Shown: piece by piece, positions 16,979 through 26,111 of the stretch
Layout of the letters: each line of letters starts with the position of its first letter
How positions within the stretch are numbered: the first letter of the stretch is position 1
From: Streptomyces sp. NWU339
Lineage (GTDB): Bacteria > Actinomycetota > Actinomycetes > Streptomycetales > Streptomycetaceae
Direction of reading: 5' to 3'
Assembly (NCBI RefSeq): GCF_003143855.1
Contig: NZ_QFRK01000002.1
Span: 1 to 64,000, forward strand
DNA length: 64,000 bases
The notes under the pieces: model-generated
What the model saw: only the letters and a program-made list of their open reading frames with translations
The model's database searches: none
Told to the model about the DNA's origin: nothing
Position numbers and translations under genes: made by a program

Positions 16979-19075
16979 ATGGCGAACCGACTGGCCCACG
17001 AGACGTCCCCGTACCTCCTTCAGCACGCCGAGAACCCCGTCGACTGGTGGCCCTGGTCGGACGAAGCCTTCGCACAGGCGCGCGAGCGGAACGTGCCCGT
17101 CCTGCTGAGCGTCGGATACGCGAGCTGCCACTGGTGCCATGTGATGGCCCACGAGTCGTTCGAGGACCAGGCCACCGCCGACTACCTGAACGAGCACTTC
17201 GTGAGCGTCAAGGTGGACCGCGAGGAGCGCCCCGACGTGGACGCCGTCTACATGGAGGCGGTACAGGCGGCGACCGGGCAGGGCGGCTGGCCGATGACCG
17301 TGTTCCTCACCCCCGGCGCCGAGCCGTTCTACTTCGGCACCTACTTCCCGCCCGAGCCCCGGCACGGCATGCCGTCCTTCCGGCAGCTGCTCCAGGGCGT
17401 GCACCAGGCGTGGGAGGAGCGCAGGGACGAGGTCACCGAGGTCGCCGGGAAGATCGTGCGGGACCTGGCCGGGCGGGAGATCTCCTACGGCGACGCACGG
17501 CTCCCGGGCGAGGAGCAGCAGGCGCAGGCGCTGCTCGGGCTCACGCGGGAGTACGACGCGCAGCGCGGCGGGTTCGGCGGGGCGCCGAAGTTCCCGCCGT
17601 CCATGGTGCTCGAGTTCCTGCTCAGGCACCACGCCCGCACCGGCTCCGAGGGCGCCCTGCAGATGGCGCGGGACACCGCCGAGCGCATGGCCCGCGGCGG
17701 CATCTACGACCAGCTCGGCGGCGGTTTCGCCCGGTACTCGGTGGACCGGGACTGGACGGTTCCGCACTTCGAGAAGATGCTCTACGACAACGCCCTGCTC
17801 TGCCGGGTCTACGCCCATCTGTGGCGGTCCACCGGCTCCGAGCTCGCGCGCCGGGTCGCGCTGGAGACCGCCGACTTCATGGTCCGCGAACTGGGCACGC
17901 CCGAGGGCGGGTTCGCCTCCGCGCTGGACGCGGACAGCGAAGAGGCGGTGCCGCCCGAAGGGCGTCCTCAGAAGGGTGGTGGTGGGCGACGGGAGGGCGG
18001 GACGGGGCGGCACGTCGAGGGCGCCTACTACGTCTGGACGCCGGAGCAGTTGCGCGAGGCGCTCGGCGCGCAGGACGCCGAACTCGCCGCGCGGTACTTC
18101 GGGGTGACCGAGGAGGGCACCTTCGAGGAGGGTGCCTCGGTGCTGCAACTGCCGCAGCAGGACGAGGTGTTCGACGCCGACCGGATCGGTGGAGCCGGCG
18201 GGGTCAAGGAACGGCTGCTCGCGGCGCGCGGCACCCGCCCGGCCCCCGGCCGGGACGACAAGGTCGTCGCCGCCTGGAACGGGCTGGCGATCGCCGCGCT
18301 CGCCGAGACCGGCGCCTACTTCGACCGGCCGGACCTGACCGAGGCCGCGGTCGCCGCCGCCGACCTGCTGGTCAGGGTGCACCTCGACGACCACGCCCGG
18401 ATCGCCCGCACCAGCAGGGACGGCCGGGTCGGCGCCAACGCGGGCGTCCTGGAGGACTACGCCGATGTCGCCGAGGGCTTCCTCGCGCTGGCCTCGGTGA
18501 CCGGGGAAGGGGTGTGGCTGGAGTTCGCCGGTCTGCTCCTCGACCATGTGCTGGTCCGCTTCACCGACCCGGAGACGGGCGCCCTGTACGACACGGCGTC
18601 CGACGCCGAGCGGCTCATCCGGCGCCCGCAGGACCCGACCGACAACGCCGTGCCGTCCGGCTGGACGGCCGCCGCCGGGGCGCTGCTGGGGTATGCGGCG
18701 CAGACCGGCTCCGAACCGCACCGCACCGCTGCGGAGCGGGCGTTGGGCATGGTGAAGACGCTCGGGCCGCGGGTGCCGCGGTTCGTCGGCTGGGGTCTCG
18801 CGGTCGCCGAGGCGGCGCTGGACGGGCCGCGGGAGGTCGCGGTGGTCGGTCCGGCGCTCGACGATCCGGCCACGGCGGCCCTGCACCGCAGGGCGCTTCT
18901 GGGTGTCGCCCCGGGCGCGGTGGTCGCCGTCGGTGCGCCGGAGAGCGACGAGTTCCCGCTGCTGGCCGACCGGCCCCTGGTGGGCGGGGAACCGGCCGCG
19001 TACGTCTGCCGCAACTTCACCTGCGACGCGCCGACCACCGACCCCGACCGGCTGAGCACGGCCCTGGGCGGCTGA
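16979..19075 (+). CDS. DUF255 thioredoxin-fold protein (YyaL/SPATA20 type)
   Basis: The protein has 698 residues; the start '[17 protein letters not shown]' is the conserved start of the family. Residues 1-165 are a thioredoxin-like domain with the active-site-like pair C50/C53 in '[10 protein letters not shown]' and the hallmark 'NPVDWWPW'. The rest is an (alpha/alpha)6-barrel-like glycosidase-fold region: '[10 protein letters not shown]', '[16 protein letters not shown]', '[11 protein letters not shown]'. The exact reaction is not established for the family. A glycine-rich insert near residues 325-345 ('[12 protein letters not shown]') is unusual. Normal length is about 670-680, so the insert explains the excess. 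Cytoplasmic. Confidence 0.93.
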   Translation: MANRLAHETSPYLLQHAENPVDWWPWSDEAFAQARERNVPVLLSVGYASCHWCHVMAHESFEDQATADYLNEHFVSVKVDREERPDVDAVYMEAVQAATGQGGWPMTVFLTPGAEPFYFGTYFPPEPRHGMPSFRQLLQGVHQAWEERRDEVTEVAGKIVRDLAGREISYGDARLPGEEQQAQALLGLTREYDAQRGGFGGAPKFPPSMVLEFLLRHHARTGSEGALQMARDTAERMARGGIYDQLGGGFARYSVDRDWTVPHFEKMLYDNALLCRVYAHLWRSTGSELARRVALETADFMVRELGTPEGGFASALDADSEEAVPPEGRPQKGGGGRREGGTGRHVEGAYYVWTPEQLREALGAQDAELAARYFGVTEEGTFEEGASVLQLPQQDEVFDADRIGGAGGVKERLLAARGTRPAPGRDDKVVAAWNGLAIAALAETGAYFDRPDLTEAAVAAADLLVRVHLDDHARIARTSRDGRVGANAGVLEDYADVAEGFLALASVTGEGVWLEFAGLLLDHVLVRFTDPETGALYDTASDAERLIRRPQDPTDNAVPSGWTAAAGALLGYAAQTGSEPHRTAAERALGMVKTLGPRVPRFVGWGLAVAEAALDGPREVAVVGPALDDPATAALHRRALLGVAPGAVVAVGAPESDEFPLLADRPLVGGEPAAYVCRNFTCDAPTTDPDRLSTALGG

Positions 19076-19185
19076 GGTGGCGAGACGGACAGCGGCGGCG
19101 AGAGCGATCGGTTCCAACCAGGCTTCCTGGCAGTCGAGTTGCCCGGTTGACGGGAAAACCGGCCACAAAATTGCCTGATTCGGAC

Positions 19186-19197
19186 GCAACCGGTTGC
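19186..19197. promoter_or_regulatory. Perfect 12-bp palindrome upstream of the glycan operon
   Basis: GCAACCGGTTGC is fully self-complementary and lies 82 bp upstream of the first start codon of the four-gene operon. The surrounding 19140-19260 is AT-richer than the rest, with TTGACG at 19147 and TTTATC near 19222, so it is a plausible promoter with an operator. The cognate regulator is unknown. Confidence 0.4.
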
Positions 19198-19278
19198 TTG
19201 AAGCGACGACGCGCAACAGCTTCTTTATCCGAACACCTCCCGGATTTCACGACTCCCCCCTAATGTCTGCACGGTGAC

Positions 19279-20619
19279 GTGACAGGCGTGCGCCATGTCA
19301 GCGATGCGCGCCGTCACGCGTCGGGGGATACGGGATCTGGGGGGATCTTCTTGCTCACGTCTGTGTTCATCTCTGTCGTTTCGCTGGCCTTGTTCTGGAT
19401 GGCCGCGTTCACTCTGTGGTGGCAGATGCATGCCTGGCGCACGCCGGAAGTGCTGGCCTCCACCCGGTTCAGCAGTCCGGACGGCGGAGAGCACCGGTCC
19501 TTCTCGCTGCTGTTACCCGCCCGGCACGAGCAGGCGGTGCTCGACCACACCATCCAGCGGCTGCTGGAATCGAGCCACACCGACTTCGAGATCATCGTGA
19601 TCGTCGGCCACGACGACCCGGAGACCGCCGCGGTCGCCGAGGCGGCGGCCGACCGCGACCCACGCGTCCGGGTCGTCGTCGACACGCACGAGAAGAAGAA
19701 CAAGCCGAAGGCCATGAACACGGCGCTGCCGCACTGCCGCGGCGATGTCGTCGGGGTGTTCGACGCCGAGGACCAGGTCCACCCGGAGCTGCTCGCCCAT
19801 GTCGACCACGCCTTCCGCTCCACGGGCGCGGACGTCGTCCAGGGCGGGGTGCAGCTGATCAACTTCCACTCCAGCTGGTACAGCCTGCGCAACTGCCTCG
19901 AGTACTTCTTCTGGTTCCGCTCGCGGCTCCATCTGCACGCGCAGAAAGGTTTCATTCCGCTGGGTGGCAACACCGTCTTCGTCCGCACCGACGTGCTGCG
20001 GGCTGCGGACGGCTGGGACCCCGACTGCCTCGCCGAGGACTGCGACCTCGGTGTCCGGCTCTCCAGCGCGGGCAAGCGGGTCGTCGTCGCGTACGACTCC
20101 GACATGGTGACCCGGGAGGAGACCCCCGGCTCACTGATGTCACTGCTGAAACAGCGCACCCGCTGGAACCAGGGCTTCCTCCAGGTGTACCGGAAGAAGG
20201 ACTGGAAGCAACTGTCCACGTTCGGGCAGCGGCTGCTGGCCCGCTACACCCTGATGACGCCGTTCCTGCAGGCGTTCACCGGAATGATCATCCCGCTGAA
20301 CGTGGCGATCGCGCTGTTCCTCGACGTGCCCGTCGGCATCGCCTTCGTCACCTTCCTGCCGGCCGTCACCGCCCTGGTCACCTTCGTGTTCGAGGTGGTC
20401 GGGCTGCACGACTTCGGCAAGCAGTACGGGCTCCGGGTCCGCTTCGTGCACTATCTCAAGCTCGTCGCCGGCGGCCCCTTCTACCAGGTGCTCCTCGCCG
20501 GCGCCGCGATCCGTGCCGTCTGGCGTGAGCAACGCGGTCGCAACGACTGGGAGTTGACCACGCATGTCGGCGCGCACCTCGCCACGGACGACGTGACCCG
20601 AGAGGACGTTCTCGCGTGA
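19279..20619 (+). CDS. Membrane GT2 processive glycosyltransferase (cellulose/hyaluronan-synthase type)
   Basis: The enzyme would polymerise a sugar from a nucleotide-sugar donor and pass it through the membrane. The protein has 446 residues. One N-terminal helix ('VFISVVSLALFWMAAFTLWW') is followed by the GT2 domain with 'SLLLPARHE', 'VFDAEDQVHP' (DxD-type), 'CLAEDCDLGVRL' (acceptor Asp) and 'QRTRWNQGF', the Q-x-x-R-W signature of processive synthases. Three or four C-terminal helices follow. A TTG at 19351 with GGGGGG six bases upstream is a strong alternative start. Codon 79 is TTA (19513-19515), so translation should depend on the bldA tRNA. Its stop overlaps the next gene. Confidence 0.88.
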   Translation: MTGVRHVSDARRHASGDTGSGGIFLLTSVFISVVSLALFWMAAFTLWWQMHAWRTPEVLASTRFSSPDGGEHRSFSLLLPARHEQAVLDHTIQRLLESSHTDFEIIVIVGHDDPETAAVAEAAADRDPRVRVVVDTHEKKNKPKAMNTALPHCRGDVVGVFDAEDQVHPELLAHVDHAFRSTGADVVQGGVQLINFHSSWYSLRNCLEYFFWFRSRLHLHAQKGFIPLGGNTVFVRTDVLRAADGWDPDCLAEDCDLGVRLSSAGKRVVVAYDSDMVTREETPGSLMSLLKQRTRWNQGFLQVYRKKDWKQLSTFGQRLLARYTLMTPFLQAFTGMIIPLNVAIALFLDVPVGIAFVTFLPAVTALVTFVFEVVGLHDFGKQYGLRVRFVHYLKLVAGGPFYQVLLAGAAIRAVWREQRGRNDWELTTHVGAHLATDDVTREDVLA

Positions 20620-22334
20620 CCTCCACCCTCCCCGCGGCGAACGCCGCGGAAGCGATGGCCGCTGCCCGAAGCCGGACCGCCGAGACCACCGAGACCACCG
20701 GGACGACCCCGAAGGGCCCCGCCCGGCGCGGCCCTGATCCCGGGGCCGGACCCACCCGCACCCGCCGGCGGACGGGACCGCTGAGCCGTCTGCGCTCCTC
20801 CCGCTCCGACCTCCTCCTGTGCGGTGTCCTCCTGGTGGCGATCCTCGTCGTCCAGTGCTGGAACATCGGCTCCTACCCGACCCTCAGCGACGACGAGGGC
20901 ACCTATCTCGCCCAGGCCTGGGCCGTCCAGGAGGGCAGGGGCCTCGCCCACTACACCTACTGGTACGACCACCCGCCCCTCGGCTGGATCCAGCTCGCCG
21001 TGCTGACCTGGATCCCCGCGATGATCAGCCCCGAGTCGATGACCGTCGGCACCATGCGCGCCGTGATGCTGCTGGTCAGCGGTGTCAGCGCGGTCCTCGT
21101 CTACCTCCTCGGACGGCGGTTCGCGCTGCCTCGCTGGGCGGCCGGTCTCGGCATGGTCCTGTTCGGGCTGTCCCCGCTGTCGGTGGTGCTCCAGCGCGAG
21201 ATCTTCCTCGACAACCTCGCGGTGATGTGGACGCTGCTCGCGTTCACCCTCGCCGCCTCCCCGAGCCGTCACCTCTGGCACCACTTCGGTGCCGGGATCG
21301 CCGCCGCCACGGCGGTGCTCACCAAGGAGACGATGCTCGTCGTCCTGCCCGCCCTGTTCGTCACCGCGTGGCGGCACAGCCACCGGGACACCCGCAAGTT
21401 CGCGCTGACCGGCGCCGTCACGGCCTGCGCGCTGATCGGGTTCTCCTATCCGCTGTTCGCCCTGCTCAAGGGCGAGCTGTTGCCGGGCGGCGGGCACGTC
21501 TCCCTGTGGGAGGGCGTCCAGTACCAGCTGACCAGACCCGGTTCGGGATTCATCCTCGACCAGGGCTCCGGCTCGTGGGACGTCCTGCAGTCCTGGCTGT
21601 ACTACGACCGGGTGCTGCCGCTGGGCGGCCTGGCCGGCGCACTGCTGCTGCTCGCCACCTGGCGCTGGTCGGTCACCGCTCGCGCGCTCGCCGGACCGGC
21701 GCTCACCGTGGCGATCCTCGCCGCGCTCGCCCTGCGCCCGAGCGGCTATCTGCCCGCCATGTACGTGATCCAGGCGCTGCCGTTCCTCGCGCTCGTCCTC
21801 GCCGGCGGCACCGCGAGCGTCGCCCACGCCGTGCTGCGCCGATGGCGGTCCGCCACCGAGCGCCGGTCCGTCGGGTACGCCCGGTACGCGCTTGCCGTCG
21901 CCCTCGCCCTCGCCGCCTGCGCCCACGTCGTGCCCCGGTGGTACGACGGTGCCCGTACCGCCGTCACCGCCGACGCCAACGCCCCCTACGAGGCCGCGTC
22001 GCACTGGATGGCCACCGAGGTGGCCGACCCGGGCGGCACCCGGGTGCTGGTGGACGACGCGATGTGGCTGGACCTGGTGCACGCCGGGTACCGGCCGGGG
22101 CTCGGTGTCATCTGGTTCTACAAGGCCGACCTGGACCCGGCGGTGACGAAGACGATGCCGCGAGGTTGGCGGGACATCGACTACGTGGTCGCCTCGCCGA
22201 CCGTACGGCGCGACGCGGTGGACCTGCCCAACGTCAAGGCGGCCATCGAGCACTCGGAGCCGGTCGCCGTGTTCGGCACGGGCGCGGACCGTATCGAGAT
22301 CCGCCAGGTCGACACCACCGGAGGAACCCGATGA
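20616..22334 (+). CDS. GT-C (GT39/ArnT-like) polyprenol-phosphate-sugar glycosyltransferase
   Basis: This is a 572-residue polytopic protein with about ten membrane helices. After a disordered N-terminus, the first extracytoplasmic loop carries the acidic GT-C motif 'LSDDEGTYLAQAW' and then 'YWYDHPPLGW'. 'TKETMLVVLPAL' is the second conserved loop of PMT/ArnT-like enzymes. Such proteins take a sugar from a polyprenol-phosphate carrier and add it to an acceptor outside the membrane. It is coupled by 4-base overlaps to the GT2 before it and to the polyprenol-sugar synthase after it, which would make its donor. The C-terminal 150 residues are a soluble domain. The substrate is unknown. Confidence 0.87.
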   Translation: MTSTLPAANAAEAMAAARSRTAETTETTGTTPKGPARRGPDPGAGPTRTRRRTGPLSRLRSSRSDLLLCGVLLVAILVVQCWNIGSYPTLSDDEGTYLAQAWAVQEGRGLAHYTYWYDHPPLGWIQLAVLTWIPAMISPESMTVGTMRAVMLLVSGVSAVLVYLLGRRFALPRWAAGLGMVLFGLSPLSVVLQREIFLDNLAVMWTLLAFTLAASPSRHLWHHFGAGIAAATAVLTKETMLVVLPALFVTAWRHSHRDTRKFALTGAVTACALIGFSYPLFALLKGELLPGGGHVSLWEGVQYQLTRPGSGFILDQGSGSWDVLQSWLYYDRVLPLGGLAGALLLLATWRWSVTARALAGPALTVAILAALALRPSGYLPAMYVIQALPFLALVLAGGTASVAHAVLRRWRSATERRSVGYARYALAVALALAACAHVVPRWYDGARTAVTADANAPYEAASHWMATEVADPGGTRVLVDDAMWLDLVHAGYRPGLGVIWFYKADLDPAVTKTMPRGWRDIDYVVASPTVRRDAVDLPNVKAAIEHSEPVAVFGTGADRIEIRQVDTTGGTR

Positions 22335-23593
22335 GCCATGATTCCACGGTCCCCGGCGAGCTGGAGGCCCCCGCCGTCGCCCCGGCCGCCGCGAGCGTGC
22401 CGGAGCCCGGCGCGGTCACGATCGTCGTACCGACGTTCAACGAGTCGGCGAACGTACGGCAGTTGCTGCGGTTGATCACCGAGTCGGTGCCGGCCCGGCT
22501 GCCCTGCGAGGTCCTCTTCGTGGACGACTCCACCGACGACACCCCTGACGTCGTCCGCGAGGCGGCCCGCGACTGCTCCTTCCCGGTGACCGTGCTGCAC
22601 CGGGAGGAGGCGGTGGGCGGCCTCGGCGGTGCCGTGGTGGAGGGCATCCGAGCGGCCTCCTCGGACTGGGTCGTCGTCATGGACGGCGACTGCCAGCACC
22701 CGCCCTCCCTGGTGCCGGAGCTGGTGGCGACGGGGGAGCGGGAGCAGGCCCAACTGGTCGTCGCCTCCCGGTACATCGAGGGAGGCAGCCGAGCCGGGCT
22801 GGCCGGAAGCCACCGGGTGGCCGTCTCGCGCGGGGCGACCTGGCTGACCAAGTCCCTGTTCCCGCGGCGGCTGCGCGGCATCAGCGACCCGATGAGCGGC
22901 TTCTTCGCCGTCCGCCGCGGCGCCGTCACGGCCGACGTCCTCAAGCCCCTCGGCTACAAGATCCTCCTCGAACTGGCCGTCCGCAGCCGCCCCCGCACGG
23001 TCGGCGAGGTGCCGTTCGTCTTCCAGGACCGGTTCGCCGGCACGTCCAAGTCGACCGCCAGGGAAGGGCTGCGCTTCCTGCGGCACCTCGCCGGGCTGCG
23101 CATGGAGTCCTCGTCGGCCCGCATGATCGCCTTCGGGCTGATCGGGCTGACCGGCTTCGTGCCCAACCTGCTGGCGCTGTGGGCGCTGACCGGGGCGGGC
23201 CTGCACTATCTGCCGGCCGAGATCGTCGCCAACCAGTTCGGCGTGGCCTGGAACTTCCTGCTGATCGAGACACTGCTGTTCCGCGAGCGGCGGCGGCACC
23301 GCCACTGGGCCGACCGCACGGCACGGTTCGCGCTGCTGGCCAACGCCGATCTGCTGCTGCGGCTGCCGCTGATCGCACTCCTGGTCGGCCTGTTCGGGAT
23401 GGCCGTCCTGCCGGCCACCGCGCTGGCCCTCGTCACCACCTTCGTCCTGCGCTTCGCCGCCACCGAGGCGCTGGTGTACCTGCCCCGGAAGAGACGCACC
23501 GCGAAGAGCCGCACCACAAGGCGCCATCAGGAAGAGAGCCGTACCGAAGAGAGCCGCACCGACGAGAGCCGCACCGCAAGGAGCACCGTATGA
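22331..23593 (+). CDS. Polyprenol-phosphate glycosyltransferase (DPM1-like GT2) fused to GtrA domain
   Basis: The protein has 420 residues from the ATG at 22331, overlapping the previous stop (ATGA). The GT2 domain is about residues 28-240: 'TIVVPTFNESANV', 'VLFVDDSTDDTPDVV', 'VVMDGDCQHPPSLVP' (DxD) and 'SDPMSGFFAVRR'. Residues about 255-385 have four membrane helices of GtrA type ('MIAFGLIGLTGFVPNLLALW', 'FVLRFAATEALVYL'). Enzymes of this layout load a sugar onto polyprenyl phosphate and help flip it. The tail repeats 'EESRTEESRTDESRT', a 12-bp DNA repeat of low complexity. It would supply the donor for the GT-C protein upstream. Start codon choice is secure. Confidence 0.9.
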   Translation: MSHDSTVPGELEAPAVAPAAASVPEPGAVTIVVPTFNESANVRQLLRLITESVPARLPCEVLFVDDSTDDTPDVVREAARDCSFPVTVLHREEAVGGLGGAVVEGIRAASSDWVVVMDGDCQHPPSLVPELVATGEREQAQLVVASRYIEGGSRAGLAGSHRVAVSRGATWLTKSLFPRRLRGISDPMSGFFAVRRGAVTADVLKPLGYKILLELAVRSRPRTVGEVPFVFQDRFAGTSKSTAREGLRFLRHLAGLRMESSSARMIAFGLIGLTGFVPNLLALWALTGAGLHYLPAEIVANQFGVAWNFLLIETLLFRERRRHRHWADRTARFALLANADLLLRLPLIALLVGLFGMAVLPATALALVTTFVLRFAATEALVYLPRKRRTAKSRTTRRHQEESRTEESRTDESRTARSTV

Positions 23594-26036
23594 GAACGCA
23601 CCGTACGAGAACACCTGCGCGATCCGGACGCCGTACCGCCCTGCTGGCCGTCGGCGCACTGACCACCGGTCTTCTCCTCACCGCCCCGCAGCCCGCCTCG
23701 GCCGCCAACCTGATCACGAACCCCGGGTTCGAGACCGCCGGCGCGGACGACATGCCGCACTGCTGGGAGAAGTCCGGCTGGGGCGACAACGACTTCTCCT
23801 TCACCACCACCTCCGACGCCCACTCCGGCGACAGGGCGATGAAGGTCGAGCTGACCCGCCGCACCGAGGGCGACCGCAAGGCGCTGATCACCGAGTCCGC
23901 CGAGTGCGCGCCGGTCGTGACGCCGGGAAAGCAGTACGACCTGGGCCTCTGGTACAAGACGACGACCCCGGACGCGTCCCTCACCCTGTTCCGGCACGAC
24001 GAGACGGCCGGCTGGCAGTACTGGACGGACCTGAAGACGCTGGACATGCAGCCGTCCGTCTGGACCGAGGCCACCGTGCGCACCCCACAGGTCCCGGACG
24101 GCACCGACCGCATCTCCTGGGGCGTCTCCGTCTACGGCACCGGTGCGGCCACCACCGACGACTACACGATGGAGCAGGTCACCGACCCGGTCCCGGAACC
24201 GGGCTGCACCGGCACGGCCCGGGAGTGCGCCGACGGCACGTGGGAGGTGCTGCCCACGCAGACCCCGGTCCGCTCGATGCACTCCGTGGTGCTGCACAAC
24301 GGCAAGGTGCTGCTGATCGCGGGCTCCGGCAACAGCGAGGAGCTGTTCGAGGCCGGCACCTTCACCAGCGCCGTCTACGACCCCGAGGACGGCACGTACG
24401 AGGTCATCCCCACGCCGGACGACATGTTCTGTGCCGGACACGTGCAGCTCCAGGACGGCCGGGTGCTGGTGATGAGCGGCAACAAGGGCTACCCGTCCGC
24501 CGACGGCGCGCTCGGCTACCAGGGCTACAAGGACTCGTACGTCTTCGACCCGGAGACCGAGACCTACACCAGGACCAACGACATGAACGACGGCCACTGG
24601 TACCCGTCGGCGACGATCCTCGGCAACGGTGACGTGGTCAGCTTCGGCGGTCTGCGCGAGGACTCCACCGGTTCGGTCACCGCCGAGCGCTGGTCCGACG
24701 CCGAGCAGCGGTGGCTGCCGACGAACCGGGTCAACCAGACCTGGTCGTACTGGGGCCTGTACCCGTCGATGATCCTGATGCAGGACGGGCGCCTGTTCTA
24801 CTCGGGCAGCCATGTCTTCGGCAACAACATCCCGGGCACCGGCTCCGCGATCTACGACTACGACGCCAACACGATCACCGAGGTCCCGGGCCTGCAGAAC
24901 AAGGACGAGCGGGACCAGTCGGCGAGTGTGCTGCTGCCCCCGGCGCAGGACCAGAAGGTGCTCACCCTGGGCGGCGGCAACATCGACTCCAACCCGGACG
25001 CGAACCGGCTGACCGACATCATCGACCTCAAGGAAAGGAGGCGAACCCCTCCTACGTCGCCGGGCCGCCGATCCCCCAGGGCACGGTCGACCGCGGTGAC
25101 GGTCCGGTGCCGCAGACCGGTGACCAGGGCAAGATGTACGTCTCCGCGGTCCTGCTGCCCGACGGCAAGGTGCTGGAGACCGGCGGCGCGCTGCACAACC
25201 GGGCCGACCCGGTCTTCGAGACGTCGATCTTCGACCCGGCGTCGGAGACCTTCGACCCGGTGGCCGTCGACCCCCAGGCGCGCGGCTACCACTCCTCGGC
25301 GTTCCTGCTGCCCGACGGCCGGGTCATGACCACGGGCGACGACCCGGGCAACGGCAACTGGAACCACAACGTGTCGGTCTACAGCCCGCCCTACCTGTTC
25401 AAGGGCGAGCGGCCGGTGATCACCTCGCTGATCGACAGCGAGTGGACCTATGGCGACACCCAGCGGATCACCGTCGACCGGCCCATCGCCAAGGCCGAGC
25501 TGATCCGCCCGGCGGCCGTCACCCACTCCTCCGACCCGAACCAGCGGTTCGTGGACCTGCCCCTGTCCGTCGGCGGGGACGACGGGACCACCGTCGACCT
25601 GAACGTGACGAGCAATCCCGACCTGGCGCCGCCCGGCTGGTACATGCTGTTCGCGGTGGACGCCAATGGCGTGCCCTCGGTCGCCGAGTGGGTCCACCTC
25701 CAGGGCCCGGCGGCGCTGACCGCCAAGGACGCCGGCGCCCATGTGCACGACTTCGCCGGGGCCCCGGAGGGCAAGGTCACCGGGCCCGGGAGGAAGCGCG
25801 CCTCGGAGCCGGTCCCGCCGACCGTCTCGGGCTGCGACCGGCACTACGGCTCGGCCAACGTCTGCGTACCGACCGCCTTCCCGGCCGAGGTCGAGGCGAC
25901 GACCGCCGCCCGCTGCGCCTGGTTGGAGCAGAACGACTACGGCAGGCTCGAGGTCAACGGCAAGGACGACCCGCTGCGGCTGGACGAGAACCGCGACGGC
26001 GTGGCCTGCGGCAAGGGCGACGTCCGGCGCGGCTGA
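23590..26036 (+). pseudogene. Secreted copper radical oxidase (galactose oxidase/GlxA-like), frameshifted
   Basis: Signal peptide (residues 1-38, 'AVGALTTGLLLT', cut near 'ASAA') leads to a CBM-like domain and a kelch propeller. The Cys-Tyr cofactor pair is C281 ('DMFCAGHV') and Y338 ('HWYPSATI'). The second half, in another frame, has the Tyr-His pair at 25287-25292 ('GYHSSAFLLPDGR'), the last His at 25524 ('VTHSSDPNQR') and 'PPGWYMLFAVDANGVPSVAEW', here abbreviated to 'GWYMLFAVDANGVPS'. A C-terminal excalibur-like 'DENRDGVACG' follows. So all copper ligands survive, but frames are split at 25030-25039 by a duplicated AAGGA; the first frame ends as junk at 25329. The family oxidises sugar alcohols to aldehydes with release of peroxide. 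Confidence 0.85.
25030..25039 (+). repeat. 5-bp tandem duplication (AAGGA x2) causing the oxidase frameshift
   Basis: AAGGA at 25030-25034 is repeated at 25035-25039. Removing one copy restores a continuous frame reading Asp-Leu-Lys-Glu-Ala-Asn-Pro-Ser-Tyr. With both copies the frame shifts and runs about 100 meaningless residues to 25329. The run AAGGAAAGGAGG also looks like a ribosome-binding site, but no start codon follows at the proper distance in the second frame. Confidence 0.85.
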
Positions 26037-26066
26037 ACACGGGCCGCCCGGCCCGACCGGTGGAAG

Positions 26067-26111
26067 AGCCGGGTCGCCGAGGGGCGTTCAACGCTCCTGG
26101 GCGACCCGGCT
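26067..26111. terminator. Strong convergent terminator after the glycan operon
   Basis: AGCCGGGTCGCC (26067-26078) pairs perfectly with GGCGACCCGGCT (26100-26111), and the inner arms AGGGGCGTT/AACGCTCCT extend the stem with one mismatch. It lies 30 bp after the oxidase stop and overlaps the last codons of the convergent Mut7-C gene. Confidence 0.8.

Noticed and set aside
16622..19216. Minus-strand frame of 864 codons opposite the DUF255 gene
   Set aside because: It is a shadow; the plus strand encodes the conserved DUF255 protein with its Cys-x-x-Cys.
25030..25045. Programmed -1 frameshift in the oxidase gene
   Set aside because: The SD-like AAGGAAAGGAGG is suggestive, but no slippery heptamer fits the frame, and a tandem 5-bp duplication explains the shift exactly.
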